From: Pseudomonadaceae bacterium | GTDB lineage: Bacteria > Pseudomonadota > Gammaproteobacteria > Pseudomonadales > Pseudomonadaceae | DNA length: 64,000 bases | Assembly (NCBI GenBank): GCA_030602315.1 | Contig: JAUVZY010000011.1 | Location: 1-64,000, forward strand | Direction: 5' to 3' | Part shown: in pieces, positions 35,784-43,262 of the stretch | Layout of the letters: each line of letters begins with the position of its first letter | Numbering within the stretch: the first letter of the stretch is position 1 | Made by a program: the position numbers and the translations under genes | Notes under the pieces: model-generated | What the model was told of the DNA's origin: nothing | The model's input: the letters and a program-made list of their open reading frames with translations, nothing else | The model's database searches: none

Positions 35784-35859
35784 TGGTGCCGGTGAAAGGA
35801 ATCGAACCCTCGACCTTCTCATTACGAATGAGCTGCTCTACCGACTGAGCTACACCGGC
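35784..35859 (-). tRNA. tRNA-Thr, anticodon CGU
   Basis: The minus strand gives a 76-base cloverleaf starting GCCGGTGTAGCTCAG. The anticodon stem and loop read CTCATTCGTAATGAG with anticodon CGT, which reads ACG (Thr). The T arm is GGTCGAGGGTTCGATTCC with the standard GTTCGA, and the acceptor stem closes CACCGGC followed by an encoded ACCA end. No intron or mismatch is visible. Confidence 0.95.
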
Positions 35860-35949
35860 AAACCGGCGCGCATTATCCGGGCTTGCGGGCGAGGACTCAA
35901 GCCCCGTGAAGCGCCCGCCAGCAGGGGCCGGCGGGCGCTGGGTGGGGAC

Positions 35950-36741
35950 TCAGTGCGGACCGGCGGCGTGCTGGGTCTGCCCGTTACTGCGCTCCTGGCG
36001 CATCTGGGAGGCCACTTCCTCGGTCTTGGCACTGACCTGCTGGTAGCCTTCCTCGGCTTTCTGCCGCGCGCGCTCCTTCATCTGATCGCGGGTCTCGCCC
36101 ATCAGCTCGTCTTCCCGACGGGTCGGTGGCAGGGCGGAGGCGAACAGCGCACCCAGCGCCAGACCGATGGCACCGAGGGCCAGCGGCTGCTCGGTACGCA
36201 GGCGCTCGTAACTGCTGCGGGCCCGGTCGGCACCATGGCGCAGACTTTCACCGGCATGGTGGGTCGATTCGCTGATGCGCATCCTGGCGCTGTTCACCGA
36301 GTCGCCCACCCGGGCACTGGCGTTGTGCATCGACTCGCCCACCCGATGGGTGGACTGGCTGACGCTGTCACGCATGTGCGCCGCACGCTCCTTGGCCGCA
36401 CCGCCGGTGTGGGACAGCTTGTCGCCCACCGAAGCGTGCGGCGCCGTGGCGTCGTAACGCGGTGGCTGGCGGTTCTGCCCGGCCATCAGCCAGGCGATGC
36501 CGATGCCGGTCAACAGCGTAGGCACCGGGTTGGCCTTGACCGTGTTGGTCAGGTTGTCGAAGAACTCGCCGCCGTTGCCGCGGGCGTAGCCCAGCACCCG
36601 GTCCATCATCTCGCCGGGCGACAGCTTGTGCTCGAGTTCCTCGACGATGTGGCTGATCTCGGCGCGCTGCTGGTCGATCTCGCGTTCGAGGGTCGCCGGG
36701 TCCTTCTGCGATTCGATCTCGATCTGGTTACGGGTGCTCAT
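35950..36741 (-). CDS. DUF3618 membrane-associated protein
   Basis: This 263-residue protein has an N-terminal helix characteristic of DUF3618 (DPATLEREIDQQRAEISHIV), a hydrophobic span (about 72-88, VPTLLTGIGIAWLMAG), then a long Ser/His/Arg-rich amphipathic region and another short hydrophobic part (LALGAIGLALGALFASAL). It is the third gene of an overlapping set and its start lies within the end of the YqjE-like gene (14-base overlap). Such proteins sit in the inner membrane and are linked to stationary phase or osmotic stress. Exact role unknown. The hairpin at 35910-35939 follows its stop. Confidence 0.82.
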   Translation of the reverse strand: MSTRNQIEIESQKDPATLEREIDQQRAEISHIVEELEHKLSPGEMMDRVLGYARGNGGEFFDNLTNTVKANPVPTLLTGIGIAWLMAGQNRQPPRYDATAPHASVGDKLSHTGGAAKERAAHMRDSVSQSTHRVGESMHNASARVGDSVNSARMRISESTHHAGESLRHGADRARSSYERLRTEQPLALGAIGLALGALFASALPPTRREDELMGETRDQMKERARQKAEEGYQQVSAKTEEVASQMRQERSNGQTQHAAGPH

Positions 36742-37261
36742 GGGCGTGCTCCCTTACGGCTTGCTTGTCTTTCTGCATGGAGTGCATGGTGCGCTCGGGC
36801 TTGAAAGAGGTCGCGGTGAACTTTTTCTTGCCGGCCGAGACCATGACCAGGCCGACGATGGCGGTCACGCCACCGACAATCAGCGCGGCGAGCCAGGGCT
36901 CGACTACGTTGGCCAGGCCGAACACCGCCGAGAGCAGCAGCATGATGAAACCGCCGAGCAGCACCGCGCCGCCGGCGGCGACGCTGCCCACGCCGCGCTT
37001 GGTCGCGCGCACCGACTCGGTCAGCTCGGCGCGCGCCAGCGCCAGCTCCTTGGTGAACAGCAACGGCACCTCACGACTGAGCTGGCGCAGCAGGCCGCCG
37101 ACCGAGTTGTCGTGCTGGTGCACGTTGCCGCTGGGGCGGCTGTACTCGGTGGAGCGGTTGTGGTCGATCTGGGGATCGCCGAGGTGCTCGGCCGTGGTGG
37201 CATTGACCGTACCCGGACGCGGGTCGGCATGTTGGGTCGGTGTCTTGCGTTGCTGACTCAT
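36728..37261 (-). CDS. YqjE-like / phage-holin superfamily membrane protein
   Basis: This 177-residue protein carries a long hydrophilic N-terminus, then the Phage_holin_3_6 (YqjE) domain at about 50-150: GGLLRQLSREVPLLFTKELA, AVLLGGFIMLLLSAVFGLAN and LAALIVGGVTAIVGLVMV, two membrane spans. The family is membrane stress-associated, not a phage holin in this setting. GGAGG precedes the ATG. It overlaps the upstream gene by four bases (ATGA) and the downstream one by 14. Confidence 0.84.
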   Translation of the reverse strand: MSQQRKTPTQHADPRPGTVNATTAEHLGDPQIDHNRSTEYSRPSGNVHQHDNSVGGLLRQLSREVPLLFTKELALARAELTESVRATKRGVGSVAAGGAVLLGGFIMLLLSAVFGLANVVEPWLAALIVGGVTAIVGLVMVSAGKKKFTATSFKPERTMHSMQKDKQAVREHAHEHP

Positions 37262-38097
37262 GGCTGAAGACCTCCTTTGCCGTCACGGTTTACGTTGCTC
37301 GGCGTGGTGCCGGCATTGCGGATGCGCGGATCGCTGCGCGTGGTGACGCCGCTGGCCTTGTTGGTCGGGTTTTGCGTGGTGCTGCTGGTGGTCGCGTCCA
37401 GCGTGGTGGTGGTGCGCGTGGTGGTGCTGCTTACCCCTCCGGCGAGGGTGTCGGTGCGCGTGCCGCCGGCGTTGCTCACGCTCGCTGCGCTGGCGCCCGT
37501 CTCGCCCTGAGTCTGCCGCTTCATTTCGCCTTGACCGGCGCTATAGGTGTCACCCGGCGTGTGCGCGACCATGTCGCCCTGCTCGTGCTCGTCATGCAGC
37601 TCGTGCATACGATCACGCACCGGATGCCGCTCGTAATCGGCGGCGGTGTGCTGGCTGGAGGCCTTGGCAAAGCGCATCAGACCAAAACCGAGCGCCACGC
37701 TGCCGGCGATGAACAGGCCGGGGTTCTGCCGGGCGAGGCGGTTCACGTCACGAAACAGCTCGTCCACGCTCTTGCCACGCAGGTCGTCGGCAATGCGTTC
37801 CATGCCACCGGCCATGTTGGCGACGTAGCGCGACAGGCCGGGGCGGTCCCGCTCCAGATCACTGGCAGCGGCCTTGACGCTCTGGGCGACCCGCGCCAGC
37901 TCGTCGGCACCGGTGCCGCGGTAGCGCTCGAGCTGGTCCTTGCCGGCGTGCTTGGCTTCGTCGCCGGCCTGGCGGGCCTTGTCCTTGATGTCCTCGGTCG
38001 CGTGCATGCTGTCCGCCCGCTCGGAAGAGCCGGTCGACATGGAGGGACTCGTCCGTGGCTGTCCGCCATAACCTGTAATTTCTTCGTCGGGTCTCAT
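37258..38097 (-). CDS. YqjD-like membrane-anchored protein with Thr-rich tail
   Basis: The 279-residue protein has an N-terminal helical segment (ATEDIKDKARQAGDEAKHAG), RGTGADELARVAQSVKAAAS, a hydrophobic span about 135-152 (NPGLFIAGSVALGFGLM), then a long charged and Thr/Ser-rich tail (TTTRTTTTLDATTSSTTQNP). The combination of repeated helices plus one hydrophobic segment resembles ribosome-associated or stress proteins of the YqjD/ElaB type, but the match is weak. AAGGTGG precedes the ATG. It heads the three-gene operon. Confidence 0.78.
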   Translation of the reverse strand: MRPDEEITGYGGQPRTSPSMSTGSSERADSMHATEDIKDKARQAGDEAKHAGKDQLERYRGTGADELARVAQSVKAAASDLERDRPGLSRYVANMAGGMERIADDLRGKSVDELFRDVNRLARQNPGLFIAGSVALGFGLMRFAKASSQHTAADYERHPVRDRMHELHDEHEQGDMVAHTPGDTYSAGQGEMKRQTQGETGASAASVSNAGGTRTDTLAGGVSSTTTRTTTTLDATTSSTTQNPTNKASGVTTRSDPRIRNAGTTPSNVNRDGKGGLQP

Positions 38098-38369
38098 CTT
38101 CTGTCCACCTTCTTATGGCTGGGTCGATGACCACGATTCCGTGGGATACACAGTTCGCCCCGACAACTTCGAAGAGGCCTTACCGTGCGGTTTCGTCGTA
38201 CATAAAAGGTGACCCGACCCTAAAAACCGAGTTCCGCGCAAAATACCGGCGGATGACGAGCAGGCATATCAAGCAAGCGCTTGCTAGTTGCTCTTCTGCC
38301 ATATAAACGAAGCGACCAATTGCAACTTGGCCAGCTGCGATGTCAGCAACGCTGCAAACTCTCGCGCAT
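38098..38369. other. Promoter region of the YqjD-like operon
   Basis: These 272 bases separate the operon start (minus strand) from the GH5 terminator. No gene is visible. The middle contains AT-rich runs, including CATAAAA on the plus strand near 38199, but no clear stress-sigma promoter could be fixed by eye. Confidence 0.35.
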
Positions 38370-38399
38370 AAAAAAACGGGCCCGAAGGCCCGTTTTTTT
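38370..38399. terminator. Intrinsic terminator downstream of the GH5 gene
   Basis: The stem AAAAAACGGGCC-CGAA-GGCCCGTTTTTTT has a stable tetraloop and T runs on both strands. It lies 21 bases after the GH5 stop on the minus strand. Confidence 0.9.
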
Positions 38400-38420
38400 G
38401 CATGTACCGCGATCGGTGGC

Positions 38421-39530
38421 TTACTTGGCCGGACCGATGGTGGTGCAGCCCTTGTAGCCGGTGTGCTTTTGCAGCACCGGGATCTGCGGACGATGAGCGC
38501 CGCTCTTGACGTCCAGCGACAGGGCGTACTCGCCCCACCAGGGACCGCCCGCCCAGTAGGTGCTGGGGATGCAGTTCTGGTTCAGGTAGGCCAGCAGGTT
38601 GTCGGTGGCCACCATTGCCGAGGAGGACCAGGCCGGCACGCCGTGCTCGCCGATGAAGCCGCGCAGGTTGTGGGTCTTGAGCCAGTCGACGAACGGCTTG
38701 ACGCGACGCACGCCCAGATCCGGGGCGAACGTCTCGGACTTGTTCGCGTAGCTGCCCGAGTAGTCGTGGTCCAGATACATGTGCGCTTCGTAGACCAGCT
38801 TGTTGTTGTTGTCGCGCATCCACGGATCGCTGATCAGGTTGGCGTTGTGGCTGGCCCAGTAGAAGGAGTTGGACCAGCGGTCACCGGCAACGAAGATCCA
38901 GCGGTTCTTGTCCACGGTGCGGATCGCCTTGGACGCAGCCAGCGCCGCCTGCGGCCACTGGCCGTTGGTGCTGTGCGGCTCGTTCATCAGGCCGTAGCCG
39001 TAGACCGCCGGGTGGTTGATCACGCGCTGGGCGATCATCTTCCAGGTGTTGGCGAACTGGCTGATTGGTACATCGGTGGTTGCAATCAACTTGCCGTAGT
39101 AACGGTAGTAGTTGTGCATGTCCAGGATGACTTTGAGGTTGTACTTGTGCGCGTAATCGAGGGCCTGGACCATGCGGGCCACTTCGGCTTCGTTGAGCGC
39201 AGTGCCCAGTTTCGGCTGGATACGCTCCCAGCGGAACGGCAGGCGAATCAGCTTGAGACCCAGATCGGCATGGCGCTTGAAATTGGCCTCGCCCGGGTAG
39301 ATGTATTCCTTGTTGTAGGTGCCCGGCAGGGTGTGGCTGCCGAATTCGGCGCCGGCGAGGTTCACGCCCACCAGGTGGATCGGGTTGCTCACCGAGGTGT
39401 TGGTGGTCGGGGTGGTGGTAGTGCCGGTGTGCTTTTCACAGGCTACGGCATAGGCACCGGCCAGAACGGTAGCGGCGGCGGAGGAAGCAACGATCGCCTT
39501 GCGAGCGCTGGAGAAGAAAGTCTTACGCAT
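38421..39530 (-). CDS. Secreted glycoside hydrolase family 5 (cellulase-like)
   Basis: The 369-residue enzyme has a signal peptide (MRKTFFSSARKAIVASSAAA onward), an ACE junction at Cys 31, a Thr-rich linker (36-48) and a GH5 barrel (about 50-355). Catalytic residues are visible: acid/base Glu 184 in LMNEPHS and nucleophile Glu 295 in FIGEHGVP; supporting residues include RLPFRWER (about 96-103) and DMHNYY. Cys 320 and Cys 362 could pair, leaving Cys 31 free, as expected if lipidated. No carbohydrate-binding module is fused. Substrate probably a beta-1,4-glucan or mannan. GGAGAGA is 6 bases before the ATG. It shares leader and N-terminal cassette with the gene at 10339. Confidence 0.93.
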   Translation of the reverse strand: MRKTFFSSARKAIVASSAAATVLAGAYAVACEKHTGTTTTPTTNTSVSNPIHLVGVNLAGAEFGSHTLPGTYNKEYIYPGEANFKRHADLGLKLIRLPFRWERIQPKLGTALNEAEVARMVQALDYAHKYNLKVILDMHNYYRYYGKLIATTDVPISQFANTWKMIAQRVINHPAVYGYGLMNEPHSTNGQWPQAALAASKAIRTVDKNRWIFVAGDRWSNSFYWASHNANLISDPWMRDNNNKLVYEAHMYLDHDYSGSYANKSETFAPDLGVRRVKPFVDWLKTHNLRGFIGEHGVPAWSSSAMVATDNLLAYLNQNCIPSTYWAGGPWWGEYALSLDVKSGAHRPQIPVLQKHTGYKGCTTIGPAK

Positions 39531-39535
39531 TTATA

Positions 39536-39703
39536 TCTCTCCGAAACTTACTACTTCAAAAGCCGGAGCTTTTAAAAAGTACGGATGTGATCAACTGAAA
39601 TTGAAAGAGACACTGCAAAAGCGCCGTATCTTTTCGCCTGAGTTAATCGCTGCGGATGACCCCGTAACTAGCGGGGCCGTCCGTGGCGTGGAGAGATTTA
39701 TAA
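39536..39703 (-). promoter_or_regulatory. Long structured 5' leader of the GH5 gene (leader B)
   Basis: On the minus strand TATAAAT (39697-39703) is a likely -10, giving a leader of about 160 bases. The hairpin AAAAGC-TCCG-GCTTTT (39558-39573) lies just before TAAGTTTCGGAGAGA (39536-39550), which is identical to leader A. Across the preceding 26 bases only two positions differ. A second hairpin, CCCCG-CTAGTTA-CGGGG (39660-39676), corresponds in place to the ATTCCGAA repeat of leader A. GCGATTAAC and GCGAA between them are also shared. Confidence 0.6.
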
Positions 39704-40029
39704 AGGGTTTCTCTGGCGATGGGAAACTTGATGTCGATTTCGCCGGCGCCAAAAACCCGGCAAAAATGCAGCGGTAATATCAGTTCGATAGCTTGATTGG
39801 AGAACTTGATATTAATGGGATATCACTCAAAAGCCCCATAAACCCGCGCGCTTTACACTTCGCCTGCAACATTCAGTAATTTCGACGCGACAATTTTTTG
39901 GTGATCCGCCCATTCGAGGCCGCACGCGACCGCCGGCCTCGGCCGACGAGCGGTTGTGACCAGCGGCCGTTTTTGCGTCCGGCTCTGCAAGTTCGCGCCA
40001 GCGCGCTTGCCAAACGACCGCCGTTTGCC
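39704..40029. other. Upstream region of the GH5 gene
   Basis: Nothing codes here convincingly. The stretch has AT-rich patches (39770-39840) and, on the minus strand, TTTTTGCCGGGTTTTTGGCG at about 39749-39768, resembling TTTTGACGTTTTTCTGGCG upstream of the gene at 10339. This suggests the similarity between the two genes extends beyond the leader. Confidence 0.4.
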
Positions 40030-41166
40030 TCAGGGCGCCAGCCCCACCCGCAGCAGTTCACCGCGCGCATCGTCGGTAAGCATATAAAGGAAGCCATCGG
40101 GCCCCACCTGCACCGCGCGGATGCGCCGGTTGCGCTCCTTGAGCAGGCGCTCCTCATGGGCAATGCGTTCGCCGTCCAGCTCCAGGCGGATCAGCGAGCG
40201 ATCGGCCAGCGCGCCGATGAACAGGCTGCGCTGCCAGGCGGGAAAACGCTCGGCATCGTAGAAGGCCATGCCACTCACGGCAGGCGAGCGGGGCCAGACG
40301 TGATGCGGGCGCACGCTGCCCTCCACCCACTCGCCCTTGGCCTCGGGAATGCGCAGACCGCTGTAGTTGATGCCATGGGTCGCCAGTGGCCAGCCGTAGT
40401 TCTCCCCAGCGCGGGGCCGGTTGATCTCGTCGCCGCCCCGCGGGCCGTGGTCGACCGTCCACAGTTCGCCGGTCCACGGGTTGATGGCCGCCCCCTGCTG
40501 GTTGCGCAGCCCGTAGGCCCAGATTTCCGGGCGGGCGCCAGCGCGTTCGACGAAGGGGTTGTCTGGCGGAACGCTGCCGTCGTGGTGCAGGCGCACCACC
40601 GTGCCCTGATGACTGGCGAGGTTCTGCGCCTCGGCGCGGGCGTTGTTGTCGCCCAGGGCGATGAACAGGTAGTCGCCGGAGAACACCAGCCGCGAGCCGA
40701 AATGCAGCCCCTCGGACAACTTCGGCTGCTGCTGGAAGATCACCTCGAAGTTCTCCAGCCGGCTGGAGTCATCGCTCAGCCGCCCGCGTCCGGCGCTGGT
40801 GCCGGCCTTGCCGTCGATGCCCTGCTCTGCCCAGGTCAGGTACACCAGGCGGTCTGCGGCGAAATCAGGCGACAGCGCCACGTCCAGCAGCCCGCCCTGG
40901 CCTCGGGCGTAGACCTTGGGCACGCCACCCAGCGGCGCGGACAGCTGCCCATCGAGCCCCACAAGTCTCAGCCGGCCGGGCCGCTCGGTGACCAGCAGGC
41001 GCTTGCCGTCGGGGAGAAAGGCCATGCCCCAGGGGTTTTCCAGGGACTGGGTGATCGACTGGACCTCGACGGTCCCCTTCTCGCTGTTCAGCCGCTCGGT
41101 CTGGGCGCTGGCAAGACCAGGGCCGAGCAGCGCCAGCGCGGCGGCGGTCAGGGCAACACGCAACAT
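40030..41166 (-). CDS. PQQ-dependent aldose sugar dehydrogenase (YliI/Asd type)
   Basis: This 378-residue protein has a signal peptide (MLRVALTAAALALLGPGLAS) and the soluble quinoprotein glucose dehydrogenase fold: SLENPWGMAFLPDGKRLLVT, GGLLDVALSPDF, VFSGDYLFIALGDNN, YGLRNQQGAAINPWTGELWT (then VDHGPRGGDEIN) and ENYGWPLATHG. These are the PQQ- and calcium-binding stretches. It oxidises aldoses in the periplasm. AAGGAG lies before the ATG. No pqq genes are nearby. Confidence 0.93.
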   Translation of the reverse strand: MLRVALTAAALALLGPGLASAQTERLNSEKGTVEVQSITQSLENPWGMAFLPDGKRLLVTERPGRLRLVGLDGQLSAPLGGVPKVYARGQGGLLDVALSPDFAADRLVYLTWAEQGIDGKAGTSAGRGRLSDDSSRLENFEVIFQQQPKLSEGLHFGSRLVFSGDYLFIALGDNNARAEAQNLASHQGTVVRLHHDGSVPPDNPFVERAGARPEIWAYGLRNQQGAAINPWTGELWTVDHGPRGGDEINRPRAGENYGWPLATHGINYSGLRIPEAKGEWVEGSVRPHHVWPRSPAVSGMAFYDAERFPAWQRSLFIGALADRSLIRLELDGERIAHEERLLKERNRRIRAVQVGPDGFLYMLTDDARGELLRVGLAP

Positions 41167-41240
41167 GAGGCATCTCCTTCTTTGGGTACGCGATGCCTCT
41201 AGCCTAGATAACTACGCCGCCGCTGCCAGCCAGGCGCCGC

Positions 41241-41423
41241 TCAGGGTTGCGGCGACCAGTGCTCGCGCTTCTCGCCGCGGGCCACGGCCTGAGCTTCGTC
41301 TTCGCTGGCGAACGGCCCGGCCATGATCTTGCCGTCCAGCTCGACGACCCAGCACACCACCCAGGCGGCGCGCCAGGCCTGGGGGATCTCGTTGCTCTTG
41401 AGTTGTTTGACTTCCAGCTTCAT
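41241..41423 (-). CDS. Small conserved-type protein of unknown function, 60 residues
   Basis: The start ATG at 41421-41423 has GGAGGTG upstream, giving MKLEVKQLKSNEIPQAWRAA, VVCWVVELDGKIMAGPFASE and a basic end (GEKREHWSPQP). The alternation of hydrophobic and charged residues suggests a small beta-sheet domain; there is no signal peptide. Function unknown. A longer frame upstream is not supported. It lies between the sugar dehydrogenase and the DUF1652-like gene. Confidence 0.65.
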   Translation of the reverse strand: MKLEVKQLKSNEIPQAWRAAWVVCWVVELDGKIMAGPFASEDEAQAVARGEKREHWSPQP

Positions 41424-41556
41424 CGCACACCTCCGCGCTCGGGCCTTTGCAGGTTGACCACGCCAGCGGGCGATTTTCGTCGCGCGGCCGCGGCCAATCG
41501 AAACGACAAAAGCGCGGCGCAGTCTACCCAGCAACCATCACCGCGAGAGCCGCCCG

Positions 41557-41856
41557 ATGAGCCTGACGTCGCTGAGTCTGGACAATGCCATGCACCTTGC
41601 GAGCGAAGCCTTTCTGCCCTACGGCTGCATCACCAGCGCCAACCCGGACGACGACAGTTTCAGCCTGACGGTGATGAACGGTGCCGGCGAGGAAGTGCTG
41701 CGCGTCGCCGACATCACCCACGGCCGCTATTGCGATCCGGACCGGCTGACCCGCGAGCTGCAGCAGGCGCGGCAGGAGCTCGAGCAACTGGGTTGCCGGC
41801 TCGACCCCTGGACCATGCCGCTACTACGCGATGACGGCGTGGTTGCCAGTCATTAA
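41557..41856 (+). CDS. DUF1652-like small protein
   Basis: This 99-residue cytosolic protein reads MSLTSLSLDNAMHLASEAFL, PYGCITSANPDDDSFSLTVM and LRVADITHGRYCDPDRLTRE. The pattern, a helix then the PLxC-N-PD-S strand with a following V/A-DI helix, fits the Pseudomonas-specific DUF1652 family as I remember it. Function unknown. Shine-Dalgarno is weak. It precedes egtB by 115 bases, probably unrelated. Confidence 0.65.
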   Translation: MSLTSLSLDNAMHLASEAFLPYGCITSANPDDDSFSLTVMNGAGEEVLRVADITHGRYCDPDRLTRELQQARQELEQLGCRLDPWTMPLLRDDGVVASH

Positions 41857-41971
41857 TGCCGGCGCGGCGAACTTTCACCGCGGCGCACGAGTCGTTAATC
41901 GTGTGCCCGAGTGCCCGCCTGCCGCGCGTTCGCACCGGCACGCTCCGATCAACCTAGGATGAGGGACGCCC

Positions 41972-43261
41972 ATGGCCAACCTGGCACACGAGCCAGGCCA
42001 GCCGGCCCATGCTGCGCTGGACGACCTGTGGCAGCGCTATCAGCGCTGTCGTAGTAGCACCGAACGCATCTGCCAACCGCTCGAAATCGAGGACTACGTC
42101 ATCCAGAGCATGCCCGACGTGAGCCCGCCCAAATGGCACCTGGCACACGTCACCTGGTTCTTCGAAGCCTTCCTGCTGACACCGTTTCTGCCGGGCTATC
42201 GCCCGCTGAACAAGGCTTACGACCACCTGTTCAACTCCTATTACGAAACCCATGGCCAACCCTTCCCACGGCCGCGCCGAGGCCTGCTTTCGCGCCCCGG
42301 CGTGGCTGACATCTATCGCTACCGCGCCCATGTGGACCAGGCGATGGGCGAACTGCTGAGCCAGCCCGGCGAGCGTGCGGCAGAAGTGGCGCGGCGCGCC
42401 GAACTGGGCATCCAGCACGAACAGCAGCACCAGGAGCTGCTGCTGATGGACATCAAGCACATCCTCGCGCAGAACCCGCTGCACCCGGTGTACCGCACCG
42501 ACCTGCGCAGCCCGCCGCAAAGCACGCCGGACCGCCCGCACTGGCATCCATACCAGGGTGGCGTGAAGGAGGTCGGCCATGCCGGCGCAGGGTTTGCGTT
42601 CGACTGCGAGACGCCGCGCCACCGCGAATACATCGAGGACTTTCGCCTGGCCGACCGGCTGGTGAGCAATGGTGAATATCTGTCGTTCATGGCGGATGGC
42701 GGCTATGCGCGGCCCGAACTGTGGCTGTCCGACGGCTGGGCGCTGATCCAGCAGGCCGGCTGGCATGCGCCGCTGTACTGGCAGCGCGAGGACGGCTTCT
42801 GGCACGAGATGACCCTGGGCGGCCTGCGCCCGCTGGACCTGGCCGCGCCGGTCTGCCACATCAGCTTCTACGAGGCCGACGCCTACGCCCGCTGGGCCGG
42901 CGCCCGGCTGCCCAGCGAAGCCGAATGGGAGCTGGCGGCCAGCGACCGGCCGATCACCGGGAACCTGCTGGAAAGCGACTTCTTGCAGCCGGTCGCCCTC
43001 AGCGAGCCGGCCGCGCGGCCGGCGCAATTGTTCGGCGATGTCTGGGAGTGGACCGCCAGCGCCTATCGGCCCTACCCCGGCTTCAAGCCGCTCGAAGGCA
43101 GCCTCGGCGAATACAACGGCAAGTTCATGTCCGGCCAGATGGTGCTGCGCGGCGGCAGCTGCGCCACCCCGGCCTCGCACCTGCGCGCCAGCTACCGCAA
43201 CTTTTTCCAACCCGCCGCCCGCTGGCCGTTCGCCGGTGTGCGACTGGCCAAGGAGATCTGA
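41972..43261 (+). CDS. egtB: Ergothioneine biosynthesis sulfoxide synthase EgtB
   Basis: The 429-residue protein has an N-terminal DinB_2 domain (about 15-165) with WHLAHVTWFFE and QHEQQHQE; His 59, 149 and 153 are the likely iron ligands. It is followed by an FGE-sulfatase domain (about 190-428) with WLSDGWALIQQ, ISFYEADAYARWAGARLPSE (then AEWE) and FGDVWEWTASAY, LRGGSCATP. EgtB oxidatively joins hercynine to a thiol substrate (gamma-glutamylcysteine or cysteine). It is followed one base later by egtD with an AAGGAG site inside its own end. Confidence 0.95.
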   Translation: MANLAHEPGQPAHAALDDLWQRYQRCRSSTERICQPLEIEDYVIQSMPDVSPPKWHLAHVTWFFEAFLLTPFLPGYRPLNKAYDHLFNSYYETHGQPFPRPRRGLLSRPGVADIYRYRAHVDQAMGELLSQPGERAAEVARRAELGIQHEQQHQELLLMDIKHILAQNPLHPVYRTDLRSPPQSTPDRPHWHPYQGGVKEVGHAGAGFAFDCETPRHREYIEDFRLADRLVSNGEYLSFMADGGYARPELWLSDGWALIQQAGWHAPLYWQREDGFWHEMTLGGLRPLDLAAPVCHISFYEADAYARWAGARLPSEAEWELAASDRPITGNLLESDFLQPVALSEPAARPAQLFGDVWEWTASAYRPYPGFKPLEGSLGEYNGKFMSGQMVLRGGSCATPASHLRASYRNFFQPAARWPFAGVRLAKEI

Positions 43262-43262
43262 C

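Noticed and set aside
35651-35848. A plus-strand 65-codon frame running into the tRNA-Thr gene
   Set aside because: Its C-terminal half is the tRNA read backwards, a common false call.
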